NCBI GenBank assembly: GCA_050084985.1
Contig: JBITNC010000001.1
Span: 161,820,001-161,884,000 of the forward strand
Length of the DNA stretch: 64,000 bases
Source: Nageia nagi
Lineage: Eukaryota > Pinophyta
Reading direction: 5' to 3'
Shown here: positions 34,403-46,099 of the stretch, in pieces
How positions within the stretch are numbered: the stretch's first letter is position 1
Layout: the number at the start of each line of letters is the position of its first letter
Translations under genes and position numbers: made by a program
Notes under the pieces: generated by a model
The model's database searches: none
What the model saw: only the letters and a program-made list of their open reading frames with translations
Told to the model about the DNA's origin: nothing

Positions 34403-36503
34403 TTAAGTTGAAATTTGATATTTGTACAAAGTACATTGATGAAGTGATGGTTGATGTTGTTCCTTTAGACATTTGTGGTGTTATTCTTGTAACCCTTACA
34501 TATGGGATAGGGATGGTATCTATTATAGAATATTGAACAAATTATGATTGGTAAAAGATGGAAAGGTGTTTCTAACTAATGGACATATAAGTAGGGAAAA
34601 GCTATCTTTGATCACTACCATTCAATTAAAACATCTTGTGAATGCTTCTAAAAAGTTTATTTTGATCATGATGAAAATAGGAGCCTTGAGTAAAGTTAAT
34701 CCCATGATGTCAATGACATGTAATACTGATTGTAGGTCATTAGCAACATGCAATAGATAGGGGAAAATGCAAAATTTGGTTAAAATATTTATTGACTTAT
34801 TTATAGAGCCACAAGGATTACAACGTATATGAGATATATAGTATGATATCCAATTGTTACCTAATCCTTCATTTCCCAACATAACTTTGTATCAATAATT
34901 AATTTTGGATCAAGAAAAGATAAAGAGGTAGATTCAAAAGTTAGTTGATCATCAATCATTAAATTATTTGCAAACTCAATCAAAATTGCAACAAACTAGA
35001 CACTATAGATGGATGGGTTTTCTACAATAATTTCATCTAGTGATCAAGTATAAGAAAGGAATACAGAACAAGATTGTTGATATGCTTTCTAGACCACCTA
35101 TAACCATAGATTCCACACCATAAAAGGTGTGTATTATTGATTTTGGACCATTAGTAGTGTGCAAATAGGGTTCAATGAGTTCCCTCTCAGTGTTGAAATT
35201 TATTCCTTTTATGTTTGAGTCATTTGCAAAGGCATATGTGCAAGATCCTAACTTCAAAGAAGTGTATGAGTAGTTTTCTTCATCTAGGTCCAACTATGAA
35301 GGTTTGGATGATTTTCAATTACAAAATAGACCTTATTATCATTTTAATGCATTATGTATACATGTAGGTGAAATAATTGAATTGATTAGAGAAGCACATA
35401 CTTCAAAGATTGCAGGACATTTTGGGGCTGGAAAGATATTTTACACTTTACAAAGTTGTGTATAATTGCCAAAGATGCAAGATCAATTTTCCAAGTACAT
35501 AAGGGGGTGTTCTTTATGTTGCACTAGTAAGCTAAGTAACAGGAAATTGGGTTTGTATTAGCCACTTCCAATACAATCATGTCCATGGGAGTGTATCTCA
35601 ATAGATTTTATGAAAGGATTTCCTATGACTAAAAGGGGTCATAACTATTTAGTTGTTATTATGGATAGATTTTGCAATATGTGTGTTTTGATTCCATGTA
35701 AAAAGACTATAATAGGATAAGATGCTAAAATTTTGTTCTTTTCTCATGTTTGGGTTCATTTTCAATTGGTTAATTCCATTGTTTTAGATAGAGATAGATT
35801 CTTAGAAAAGTTTTGGACTATTTATGGAAAAATATAGACACAATGTTGAAAAGGAGTACTGCCTTTCATCCTCAAATGGATGAAAATATTGAGGTGGTGA
35901 ATGGGATAGTGGTTTAACTCTTGAGAGGTTATTATGGTAAGCATCTTAATTCTTGGCATAAACATCTTGAATATATCCAACATTCATACAATAGGAAAAT
36001 TTATTATTCCATTAATAAGAACCCTTTTGAGACTTATTTTGGTTATTTACCACCTTCACCTTTTGATTGTATGTTTGGGTAATAAAAGGATGAAGAAGAT
36101 TAACTTGAGAAAGAGGAAAAGCAAGATAGCAAATTTGTTGAAAAGATTAGGCAAATTCATTTGAAATTCCAAGAGCAACTTGAGACAAGTCAAACCACAT
36201 AGAAAATGAGACATGACAAACATAGAGTTGACCATAAGTTTCATGTGGGAGACTATATTTGGTTTCATTTTAGTAAGGAGAGGTTGTAAGTATTAGCCAA
36301 GAAGTTGAATCCTATAAGGTATGGACCATTTGAGATTATGGAGCAAGTGAGAATGCTTTTAGATTGAATCTACTACAATATATGAACATTTATTTAGTTA
36401 CGAATGTTGAGCATTTGAAAATATGAGCCATATATGTTGATAGAAAGATGAAGTAGGTTTAGATTAGATTTTTCCATCTCTTAATGACTTAGCTCTTAAT
36501 ACT
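34403..36503 (+). pseudogene. C2 Pol: RT stub, RNase H end, integrase (broken)
   Basis: After the protease, RT is present only to about 34946 and then jumps to the RNase H motif [23 protein letters not shown] (34948-35016); the whole YxDD region is absent. RNase H ends with VDMLSRPP near 35075. The integrase (35370-36080) keeps AHTSKIAGHFG, a CSLCCTSKLSNRK zinc part, ISIDFMKGFPMTK with the first Asp, and SIVLDRDRFLEKFW with the second. The Glu region near 35890 (DENIEVVNGIVV) is readable with one frame. After that, VDHKFHVGDYIWFHF- and VNVEHLKI-like post-integrase sequence leads into the tail. Without RT this copy could not have moved on its own after the deletion. Confidence 0.82.
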
Positions 36504-36701
36504 ATGGATGAACTCAAAGAATATTTCATATTGCAAAAGAAAGTTCATGCTACAAAGAGAGGTGAAATAGAGTTGTGGTTGGCTGAATTGAAGGGACAAA
36601 AGCCTAACAAAGCCAAGTGGATGAGCAAGTATAGATTTGGGGAGTTGTATTCTCATTTATTCATTTATGGGACCCAATGCTCTCCCATTAGGGAGGTGTG
36701 A
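36504..36701 (+). pseudogene. C2 chromodomain-like C-terminus
   Basis: An open 65-codon end with LKEYFILQKKVHATKRGEIE, then LWLAELKGQKPNKAKWMSKY and GELYSHLF. The spacing of IL..K...T.RG....W...LKG....KAKW fits the chromodomain-like tail found after integrase in plant chromoviruses, which directs integration to certain chromatin. The aromatic cage cannot be judged by eye. The stop is at the polypurine tract just before the 3' LTR. In C1 the same domain is cut by element D. Confidence 0.6.
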
Positions 36702-37386
36702 TCCAAATTGGATTATGTCAAGTTATCTTTGCAAGAGAAGTACTCATTCCAAAGGTATCTATGCTTGGACATAGGCCAAAGATTGAAATTTGGAGTTGAA
36801 TAACATACAAAACCACACCATCAATAATGTGTTATACTATATTCAGGTGATTAACAGTGTGTACCTTGATGAGTTAGCAAGGGAAGTTGAAGGGACATCA
36901 ATGTTTTGGGTAGTTGACCAATTCAATATCTTCAATCAATATCTTGGAGATTATTCAAGGTTTATTTAAAGGGTGTGCTACTCTTTGATTCCATAAGAGA
37001 AGATGGAGAGTTGTAAGATTTTAGGATTGTAAGATTTGAAGGAAGACTAAGAGTCATTCTAGAATTTTGTAGTTCTGAAGTTATTTTTCTTCTTACTGTA
37101 GGAAATTATAGTAATCATAGGAGATTGTATTACCATTGTGTTGATGGTATTTTTCTCAATGCATGTATTATTGTAATGTCCATAGACAATAAGTAGAGAA
37201 GTCTCTAATTCCATACTAGATTAGCCCACATTAAGTGCACTAGGGTAAATCATTGTGTTGAACTTACATCATGCAAATTTCAAATTTATATGCAATTTAT
37301 ATGATCTCATAATGGTGAATATTTTTCTATTCGAATTTGTAAGTGAGGATTTGAGTATACTATAAGAATCTAATGATTACAGATCA
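36699..37386 (+). repeat. element C2 3' LTR
   Basis: About 688 bp starting TGATCCAAATTGG after the purine run ATTAGGGAGG and ending CAGATCA. Confidence 0.88.
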
Positions 37387-38899
37387 TAATGTATATTTCC
37401 CTCTCTTTGCCTTGGTTGTGAGATGTAATATCTTGCATATAGTAGAATCAACCAAGAGCAAAGAATGAAACCTACAAATGAGAGGTAAACACTTTCAAGC
37501 ACATATATAATTGTTAACTCATAAAAGATATAATAATGATAATAAGAGAAGATATCATAGCATTTCATCAAATGATATAGAAATAATAGATGAAATTAAT
37601 ATAATATGCATAGATCATCTTGAGAAAACTAAATATAGAACTATTCAATGTTTCATTCTTATATGCATACATGATAAAGGTGTTTCCACATTGTTATGGG
37701 GTACATGCCAATTTCCTTGATGGAACATATGCAAACATAACCATATATGTTACATCATCATGAGGTACATGTCCCATTCCTAAATGCAATATATGAATCA
37801 GGAAAAATAATATGGTGATGGTTAGTTGAGACCCAACCAACAAAGATGACTCAAATACATGGTTGGTTTGAATATTTTCCAACCATATTATGTGATATGA
37901 CATTCATCATCATGAGGTACATGCCCCATTCTTAGATATTGACATGAGATGCAGTCATCATCATGAGGTACATGCCCAATTCTTAGATGTGATTTAAGAA
38001 TGATGGTTAGCTGAGATCGAATCAACAAATGTGACTCATTGATGATTGGTTCAAATATTTCCTAATCATGCAAATGATTAAATGAAAAGTGTAGATAAGG
38101 ATAGGAATACTCTTTTTGACTTACCCATTATGCTAATGTGTTATGATTTAGCCTGATTAATGCCTTTGTAACCTAACATACATGCTAGCTTCAATGCACA
38201 TGCTAGTGAATTTGATTATCATGCTTCTAATATTGAAACTAAAACATGTAACATGATATAGGATATATGATTTCTAAAAAATGATATTTTCATATCTGAT
38301 ACCTACTCATAGAGTGCTTGATTATGTGATGAATGAGTTGAACCCAAGAATGAATGTGCAAGGAACATATCATTCTTCAATTGGATGTTCATTAGTTGTT
38401 GTAAAAGTTTAATTTTCAAAGATATGTTAGTACTGTATTAATTTTTAGAACATATGTAGCTAGAGGAATCACGATTTTTGTACTGAGGAGGTGAATGTTT
38501 AGGGATGATAGCACAGGTGCTAATGTGAGCATAAATGGGAAGATCTATTAGGATTTTGGCTACTATACCTTTTGGAACTTGAATCAAATAGATTAAAGAG
38601 AAGGAATTTAATATTTTGGAGGGATAAAAGGTAGAAGAAGGTAGTTAATCAATATTTTCCTTGTTAAATATATCCTAATTTGAGTTTAAATAGAATAGGA
38701 TAATGACTTATTTATCACTTTAACTATTTAAGGCTTGAGCTCTAGTGTAGGAAGGATTGTGTGTATTTAGTGAGGTAATTTAGAGGATCATGAGCTATTA
38801 TAATTACTAGGTAAGTGATGTTGTTTATTAATTAAAGTGGTTTAGGTTGGTTTCATAGTTTTAACAGAGTTACATTTTAACCTAATTTTCCATTTTAGA
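37387..38899. other. AT-rich DNA with dispersed short repeats
   Basis: No gene is supported. 37405-37463 contains an inverted repeat (CTTTGCCTTGGTTG against CAACCAAGAGCAAAG). From 37690 to 38080 the words ATCATCATGAGGTACATG and (A)ATATTTTCCAACCAT / AATATTTCCTAATCAT recur, giving two units of about 200 bp plus a short third near 37950. 38100-38899 leads up to the first exon of the PMD-like gene and ends in a splice-acceptor-like TTTTCCATTTTAG (38886-38898). Confidence 0.5.
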
Positions 38900-40259
38900 A
38901 TGAAGATTACAAGGCAAGAGAATCATAGGGCTTACCTTTTGCTATACAATAGGTTTTATACTCATGTAGTAGGTGTATTAAGACTAAATCATGTTTTAAT
39001 TTCATGAAATTTATATTTGAATGAGTGAAATGGGAAAAATCATGGGTTCTAGGGTAGGGTTGTTTTGTGACCTAGGGCCTAATCAATTTTGGGTTTAGAG
39101 GGTGTGTGTGGCATGGAAACTATGTCCATATGATATTGTAGGAGTAAAGGGACTTTGCCCTTAATTTTTTTTAAAAAAAAGTCATTGAAAGCCCAATGCA
39201 ATTGCTAACATTAGCATAGGCATTGGTATAGCAAAGTGGATTTCAAGATAGGAAAATGGTTATCTAGATATGGTGTTTAGTTATGTGTGCTATAAATAAT
39301 TTAATAAAATTGCAATGTTATGATTTAATTGAAATTGTATTAGGAACTAATGCATACCTTATTAATTTTCATTTGCATTATTATCAATTCATCATGGAGC
39401 TTGAGCCTATATCTTGAAGCAACAAGAAGTTCCTAGTGATGAATGATAAACTCACGGAGAAGGAGATGGATGTCTTACAACATGTTGGTATGGGATCAAG
39501 GAGATACTCATGTCCCTAATGGAGATATGATTTGAGAGGACCAACACTTTCCATCTTCCTACCAAGAAGATCACTATAGTGCCAAAGGATATTCATAAGA
39601 TCCTACAAGTTCCTATGAAGAGATGGCCCATATTATTCAGGGATGGTATGAATAATGAATAATGCAAGCATTTAGCCAATTAGATTATAGGTTTTTCAAA
39701 GTATCATGAAGTAAATAAGGATTCCATCCTTCATCATTCCTTTAGGAGAAAGATGAAGAGGTTTAGGTAGGTTTGGTTGGTCATGGCAGCATGTATTGAT
39801 AGTATTATTTACTATGATAAGAATCATGAGGTATTTTCACTTAGACTAATATAGGTGGTGTATGAGATGACATAGGATCATTGATATGCATGGGAACCTT
39901 ATATTATAGCCCAAATATACCATGATTTACACAACTTCATCATAATGTAGAAGAGTAGGAAGAGAGTGGCACATTAATTTATGCTACAATATTAGCAATA
40001 TGGGCTTATTGTTGTAGTTAGGCCTAGAAAGATTCCTATGCATGATATAGCTCATAATCATCTAATGTGGTATCGATGGACAAAGAATGGAAAGATCACA
40101 TGGATCCATAAGACTATGGAGGTTTATAAGAAATTCATGTACAAATTGATGGGTGGTAAGTAACTTACCATGCATGGTTTAGTTTTTGGTCTATTGGTTA
40201 AGGAAGAGTACTAAGTCATGACTTTGGTTTTGCAAGAGATGAGATTTATAGACCATATG
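38900..40259 (+). pseudogene. PMD-like gene copy 1, 5' part (broken; split by element B)
   Basis: A candidate start ATG at 38900 (MKITRQENHRAYLL) follows a splice-acceptor-like border. The main exon runs from about 39390 to 40155. Read with its shifts corrected only for comparison, it gives ELEPIS.SNKKF, TEKEMDVLQHVGMG, then RTNTFHLPTKKITIVPKDIH near 39538-39600, ILQVPMKRWPILFRDG, and MAACIDSIIYYDKNHEVFSL. The RW-x-TNTFHLP-xxx-TI-xxDVHxIL pattern, clearer when copy 2 is laid beside it, fits the plant mobile domain (PMD) of MAIN/MAIL-type and transposon-borne proteins. A splice donor GGTAAGTAAC follows at 40156-40157, and copy 2 has its donor at the same place. Stops and shifts show it is dead. 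The function of PMD proteins in transposons is unsettled; the domain call is tentative. Confidence 0.5.
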
Positions 40260-41107
40260 TGTTACAGTGAAAATAGAGCTAGAATGTAGAATAACATAAA
40301 ATACAATTATTCTTAGATTTTCACTGAACTTCAAATTATGTAAAATAGGTAGAAAAGTTGTAATTGTAAATTGATATTGATTTCAGCTCAAAATACAATT
40401 TGCCCTTGGAAGGGACTTTTACAAATGCCATTTGCCAAAATGAGAGTATTAGATCTTCATTGTTTTTGATTTGCTTGCTTCTCTCCTTGATATGAACAAC
40501 CTGTAAATCCTACACACATGCAAAAGATAATAACATCAAAGCATCTATGTATGACATGTATTAAATTGAAGCTAGCATAAAATAATAAAAGGTATGAGCT
40601 CACAAGATTTTGGCAGCATTGCCCTACTCCAAAATTGGGCCAAGATCTAGTCTCTATTGCTTTATATTGGCTTGCATTTATAGATCTTGGGTGAGATGTT
40701 CCAAGGCTAGTAAGGGGAAGTGAAAAGCCACCGTAGGTCATAACTAACCCCCTCTATCCACATCATCTTAGAAGAATGAAATGTTTCAACTTTCTCTCTC
40801 TATTTTGGTTTCTTGTTCGACTGTTACAGAGTCACCGACGATTACTAGGCGGATGTCGATGATCATCTCCAAACGCTGGTGACTGTTTTGGGTCACTAGC
40901 GACTGGTTTTCCATTTTTATAACAATATTAAAATGACCACCAAATAGCCAATTTTTACCAAAAAGGGGTCATTTGACCACTCATTTTGCATGTACTCGAT
41001 GAGAGCTATCCAAAAATATGGTTTTTAAACCTATTCTATATTGTCACAAAGAGTTATGATTATTTCAATGTTTACTAGTTAAAAAGGAACATTTTTAGGT
41101 GTCTACA
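40260..41107 (-). repeat. element B 3' LTR (left)
   Basis: 848 bp. On the plus strand it reads TGTTACAGTG to GGTGTCTACA. TATA-like GCATTTATAG at 40674-40683 (minus CTATAAATGC). The polypurine tract is at 41108-41121. Confidence 0.93.
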
Positions 41108-41139
41108 TTTTGCCCCTTTTTGAATTATCAACCGAAAAT

Positions 41140-41640
41140 GCGATTGATGATTTCAAAAATATAGAATGAGAAGCTTTGTTGCTTGATTATTTGTTGTTGT
41201 TTTGTTATGATATAAGTTTTGACTCAATTTCTTAGATGAATCAAAATTTTGATTTATCAAATTATGATAAAATGTGTTTTCTTTTAACATTTGATGTAGT
41301 TTTGAAAATAAAATTGAGTATACTTCAGAAGTGACTATTTTCAGTATGACGATGTGTTGAGCTTGTGTGACAGTTGCATGATATTTCTATTATGTCATTT
41401 TGCATGTCTAAGTGCACATGTACTGTATAAGTTTTCTTTAGTATATGAGTTTTGATGGTGTTGTCCTTTGTCCTGACAACGGGGTTTCAAGATGATCTCC
41501 TATAACAATGATACATCACATTTCATCTCCTTTGATATTTGTAAATGTTAACGATATTTTAAAGAAATATCATCAAAATATTTTTTGTATAAAAGCTTAA
41601 GATCTTTTAGTAGGATATAATTATAGCTTCTCTGAATCAA
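41140..41640 (-). other. extra module in element B, missing from A
   Basis: About 500 bp between the polypurine tract and the TA run with no counterpart in A. It repeats words of the neighbouring modules (GTGTGACAGTTGCATGA near 41377, and GACAACGGGGTTTCAAGATGATCTC-like near 41478, compared with the block at 42430-42455). It looks like a fourth, older copy of the same module. Confidence 0.5.
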
Positions 41641-41645
41641 AACTT

Positions 41646-41647
<2 letters not shown>

Positions 41648-41738
<91 letters not shown>
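41648..41738. repeat. long TA microsatellite in element B
   Basis: About 91 bp of pure TA. Element A has only ACATATATAA at the matching site (about 11720), so the run grew after the two copies parted. Confidence 0.97.
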
Positions 41739-41741
<3 letters not shown>

Positions 41742-41814
41742 TTCATCACCTAGTGTTGTCATGAGGATAGCCCTTGCCATGGCTGAATATGATTTTTTAA
41801 CTTTTGCAATTGAT

Positions 41815-42400
41815 ACATTTTGAAAATGATATTGTAATACATCAAAACTACACTTGTGTCAATCTCCATACTGTGTGCTATTTATGGTAGTTGCATGACA
41901 AGACTCTAGTTTGTCTTTGCATACCAAAGCGAGTATGTGATGGTAAGCTTATTTGATGTATACAATTTTGAGGTAGTGATGTTGTATATCAAAACTTCAC
42001 TTGTGTTTATCTCCATACTGTGTGTTGTTTATGGCAGTTGTGTGACAAGACTCTAGTTTGTCTCTACATGCTGAAGTGAGTATGTGATAGGAAGCTTGTT
42101 TTGTATACAATTTTGAGATAGTGATGTTGTATATCAAAACTTCACTTGTGTTTATCTCCATACTATGTGCTATTTATGGCAGTTGCGTGACAAGACTCTA
42201 GTTTGTCTCTGCATGTCGAAGCGAGTGATGGTAAGCTTATTTGATCTATATAATTTTGAGATAGTGATGTTATATATCAAAACTTCACTTGTGTTTATCT
42301 CCATACTGTGTGCTATTTATTGTAGTTATGTGACAAGACTCTAGTTTGTCTCCGCATGCTGAAGCAAGTATGTGATAGGAAGCTTGTTTTGTATATACAA
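41815..42400 (-). repeat. 147-bp tandem array, four units (element B)
   Basis: Four units of about 146-147 bp, the same unit as 11201-11641 in element A. Each holds CAAGACTCTAGTTTGTCT on the plus strand. Confidence 0.88.
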
Positions 42401-45400
42401 GTCATCTTTCATTTTTCTTTGCTTTTGACCAGCAGAATGGGTTTTGTGATGATCTTTTGCATAAGTATTTTAGAATCATATTGAGCATAAATATCTTATT
42501 TTAGGTTATAGGCAATCCTAATTACCTTAACCGTGAGTAGACATATAACTTTCGATTTTCTAATTAACAATGTTTTGGGTACATTTTAAGAGAGATGTAG
42601 CCATGATATTGCTATGTGATCATAGGCTTACTTTGATTGTGGTGCTTTTCTTAGCATTATGGCCCCTTTTGAACTGACTAATGATGTCAGTGACGATGAT
42701 GATAGACTATTCAAAAAACTAATGCATATTAGCTAGTGAACAAGTAATATGAATGTACGAATGATTCTAACCTTATTGTTTCAATCATTTATAGGTGAAT
42801 ATAAGGTTTGATTTTAGGTCATGGTAAATTGTATTTACCCCAATTATCCAAGTATGATTTCTTGAGCTTTGTAATTGAAGTATTTTGAACACACATTGGT
42901 TGTACACCAAATAGGTACTAAAGGCTTGTTTCCATATATCATTATATGGGTGTCTTGTGTTTATCCAAGGGAATGTATGGAACTAAGTCAGGTATATGAA
43001 ATGAAGTCCCCTTTGTGTGTATTGATTTGAATTTTGATTATTATGTTATTACTCTAGAAGAATATGTTTTATAAAAATCATTAGAATCATGTTTTTTGAT
43101 GACTAGTGTTTCTTGAATACGCATAACAATAAGTGATAACTAAACATGCATAACATGACATATGATTTGAACTAGGAAGTTTGTGATTCATTGTAAGATC
43201 ATAAACAATAAATGGTGTTTGTCCTATCAAGGATTCATGATGAAGTTGTTTATGATCGATTTTGCATGTTTATTTGGTTATTTTTTTTTTTAATGGCATG
43301 ATGTGGTGAGCAAACATAGTCATGTATCTTAAGAAGATATAAACAAACTAATATGTTATCATTGTAGACTTACACAAATACCACTAGGCTAATAAGTAAG
43401 TGATAATATACCTGAGGTTGGTAAGTGGTTAAGTCAATACTTGTACACTTGAGTTTATCAACTTATGTACGAATATTTTAAATCCTGATTTTGTTGGTTG
43501 ATGGTAGAGGCAAATGATTTGCTTTGGGTCGTGGACAATCATAGTTGCCCCAAATTATGATCAAACATAAAATTTTTGAATTTTTGCAATCAAAGTACTT
43601 TGAAAATAGGTTCTACACCTTACTAGGTATTCATGCTTGCCTACATATGCTATTTCATAGAACACTTTATACCATAGGCTCTTTGCCATTAGCATGTATG
43701 TGACGTGGAGTCTTTTCAAAGTAGATAACATTTTAATGTTTGATAATCCTACTATTTGCCCTAGCAGGATGGGTTTCATTATCATTTCTTGCAAAAATCA
43801 TTAGAAACATGTTTTTCCATGATTGGGGTTTTTTGTTGAACAAGACTTGAAAACAAGACAAATGCATTCTACCTCATTTATCGAGATGGTGATACAAAAT
43901 CAAGTTTGCTACAAAGATCAACATAATGATAGATGATATATATTATGTATTTTGTTATTCATTCTTAAGAAATTTAAAAGCATGATTATTAAACTTTAAT
44001 CATGAATGTACTTTGATGTGCTACACATTGATGGTGTATCTCTAAGTTCGAATAAGTATTTCGATTATTATTATTAGTTTTATTATTGTTTCAATCATCG
44101 ATGTTGATTTTGATATTATTAAATATTTTCAAATTTATGGACAATGATTTGAAAAATTGCAGTATTAGATTGTATCATTTTCCAAACTTAGCTACTAATA
44201 CTTTTTATTTTATGATAACATGTACAAAGGATATGGAACAAGATGTAACACAGATTCAATTTATGGGTAGATGATAATGAATGGAAAGGGGAGAAGAACA
44301 TCGAATTCCAATTCAAAGGGAAGAGCAATTTCTTACTCTTGATCCCAAGGAATGATGGAAGCTATTAAATTTAACGATGTTCTAAGATGGTGAAATGAAT
44401 GGAAAATGATAGGCAAAGAACATTGACTTCCAATTCAATGTGAAGAACAATTTCTTATTCTTGATCCCAAAGAATAATGGAAGCTATGAAATTTAACAAT
44501 GTTCTAGGGTTGACTTTTATCAATCTACTAAGGGCAATTTCTTGCTAAAACTTATGGATAAGAATAGAAGCAAAAGGTTTTAACAACAACAATGTTGACT
44601 CCCATATTAATGGGGAGAGCAATTACTCGCTCTTTTTCTCAAATAATATGGAAGCACCTCAAATTTAATAATCAATAAGGATAGATTAGAAAATATATGG
44701 ATGTTGGATAATAAAATATGAAAGTTGGTATAGTATAATGTGTATGGGGTGGTGGTGGATGTTATATATGAAAATAGTATAACAAATGAATAGACATAGG
44801 ATGTATTGAGTATTTAGAAAGATAAACTAATCGACTCATCAAGGCATTGATAAATATAAGTGTAATATTAATTACTATGTAATAATAAATAGTATGGGAT
44901 GGAGGCATGGGAGGATAAAGAAATGTAATAATCATAATATTCAAGTTGACCATATTAACCAATCACCATTAGATTTTTCCTTCTTTAGATGATATAAAAC
45001 AAAGTCATGATGTTCTCAAAATTATCATAGACTCATGTGTGTGCAATGATGTTTATTTCCATCTCTAGACAATCTCAAACTAAATGTCACAAGAGCATAA
45101 AATATATAAGCTAGTTCATCCATATGAAATGTATAGAGGTCCATAGGAAAGAAGGTCGCTAACCAATATGGACATGTCACCACTCGTAAGGTATGCCCCA
45201 TTGCCAGACAGGCATCCATAGCCCCGATGAGGATTAACCCCTCGATCCTGCTACAACCTTGCTCTACTGCCAGTCAGGCATCCATAGCCCCGGTAGAGGA
45301 TATTGTAATCACCCAAGAATCATTGATATGATGTAGTAATTTTTTTTTTAACTATCAAATGATTCCTGGGTTCGAGATGAAGCAAATAATAGGATGAACA

Positions 45401-46099
45401 TGTAATACTTTCGCTCAAAATCATGTTCTTGTAACACCTCATTCTTGACTATTTTAAGATTATTTAAATGTGAAAATGTGTATGAGTCTGTAATAACCTT
45501 AAGTGTATCATAGTCATGTTTTTTTATCATCCAAAGTTTCAAAAAAATTCATGATGAAGGTTGGTAAATTCAATAAGAATATTAATTTCATAAACTATTT
45601 CTTTCACAATAAGTATTAAACATATTTGTAAAATGGTATGGAAGTGATCATGGATAATGTATAGTATATATGCCTTGATGAATTGTTAGAATATAATCTA
45701 ATACTCAAATATTCCAACATAATGGGGGATGAATATGAGGTGGAAAAAGGGGAAGACATGCAAATGCAATAAACATATTATAACCTATTTCAAAATCAGA
45801 TATGATCATTTTAGTTTTTTAATCATATTTTGATGTTTGTGTGATTTCTAAATCATGTTTTGATGATTTTTTTTTTTTAAATATGATGGAGGGAAACTGC
45901 CTCAATGTGATCTATGTAAAACATGAGGAGATCAAAAGTAAGATGGGGGACAACTACCCCAATGTGAACAATGTGAAGGAGATTGAATGTCCTTATGCAA
46001 ATAACATATTTCATCATTGTTTAATTGTGTGGAATGTATGTATGTATTTTGTACATGATGTAAATTGTTATCTATCAATAAAGGTATATCTACTTCAAG
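42401..46099 (-). other. non-coding 3' region of element B (rest)
   Basis: It aligns with 7702-11200 of element A. No RT, RNase H or integrase motif is seen on either strand. Contents: diverged modules at about 42410-43100 and 43100-43840; two 121-bp units at 44297-44505 sharing GAACAT and GAAGAGCAATTTCTTA-like words; and the three inverted repeats at 45195-45371. The open frame at 45841-46155 on the plus strand is an antisense shadow also seen in A and is not counted as a gene. Confidence 0.7.
45195..45371 (-). other. three inverted repeats (candidate structured RNA), element B
   Basis: These are the counterparts of 8415-8622. CTCTAC 45262-45267 pairs with GTAGAG 45293-45298, with the inner GGC/GCC pair kept. 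The block at 45195-45232 is the second hairpin. ACCCAAGAATCAT 45311-45323 pairs with 45359-45371 at 12 of 13 positions. Where A and B differ (for example GGCTATGGATGCC against GGCTATGGACGCC), the arms stay paired and the change falls in the loop. Confidence 0.6.

Larger units (their letters stand above)
32342..37386 (+). mobile_element. element C2: chromovirus-like element with internal RT deletion
   Basis: The LTRs (32342-33067, 36699-37386) and inside match C1 throughout. The inside lacks about 1,015 bp relative to C1, joining the start of RT to RNase H at 34947-34951. Gag with an intact knuckle, a protease remnant, part of RNase H, integrase and a chromodomain-like tail remain. The start is uncertain by a few bases. 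A possible target duplication is TGATG (32336-32340) against TAATG (37387-37391), imperfect. At about 5 kb it is the shorter of the two copies. Confidence 0.88.
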
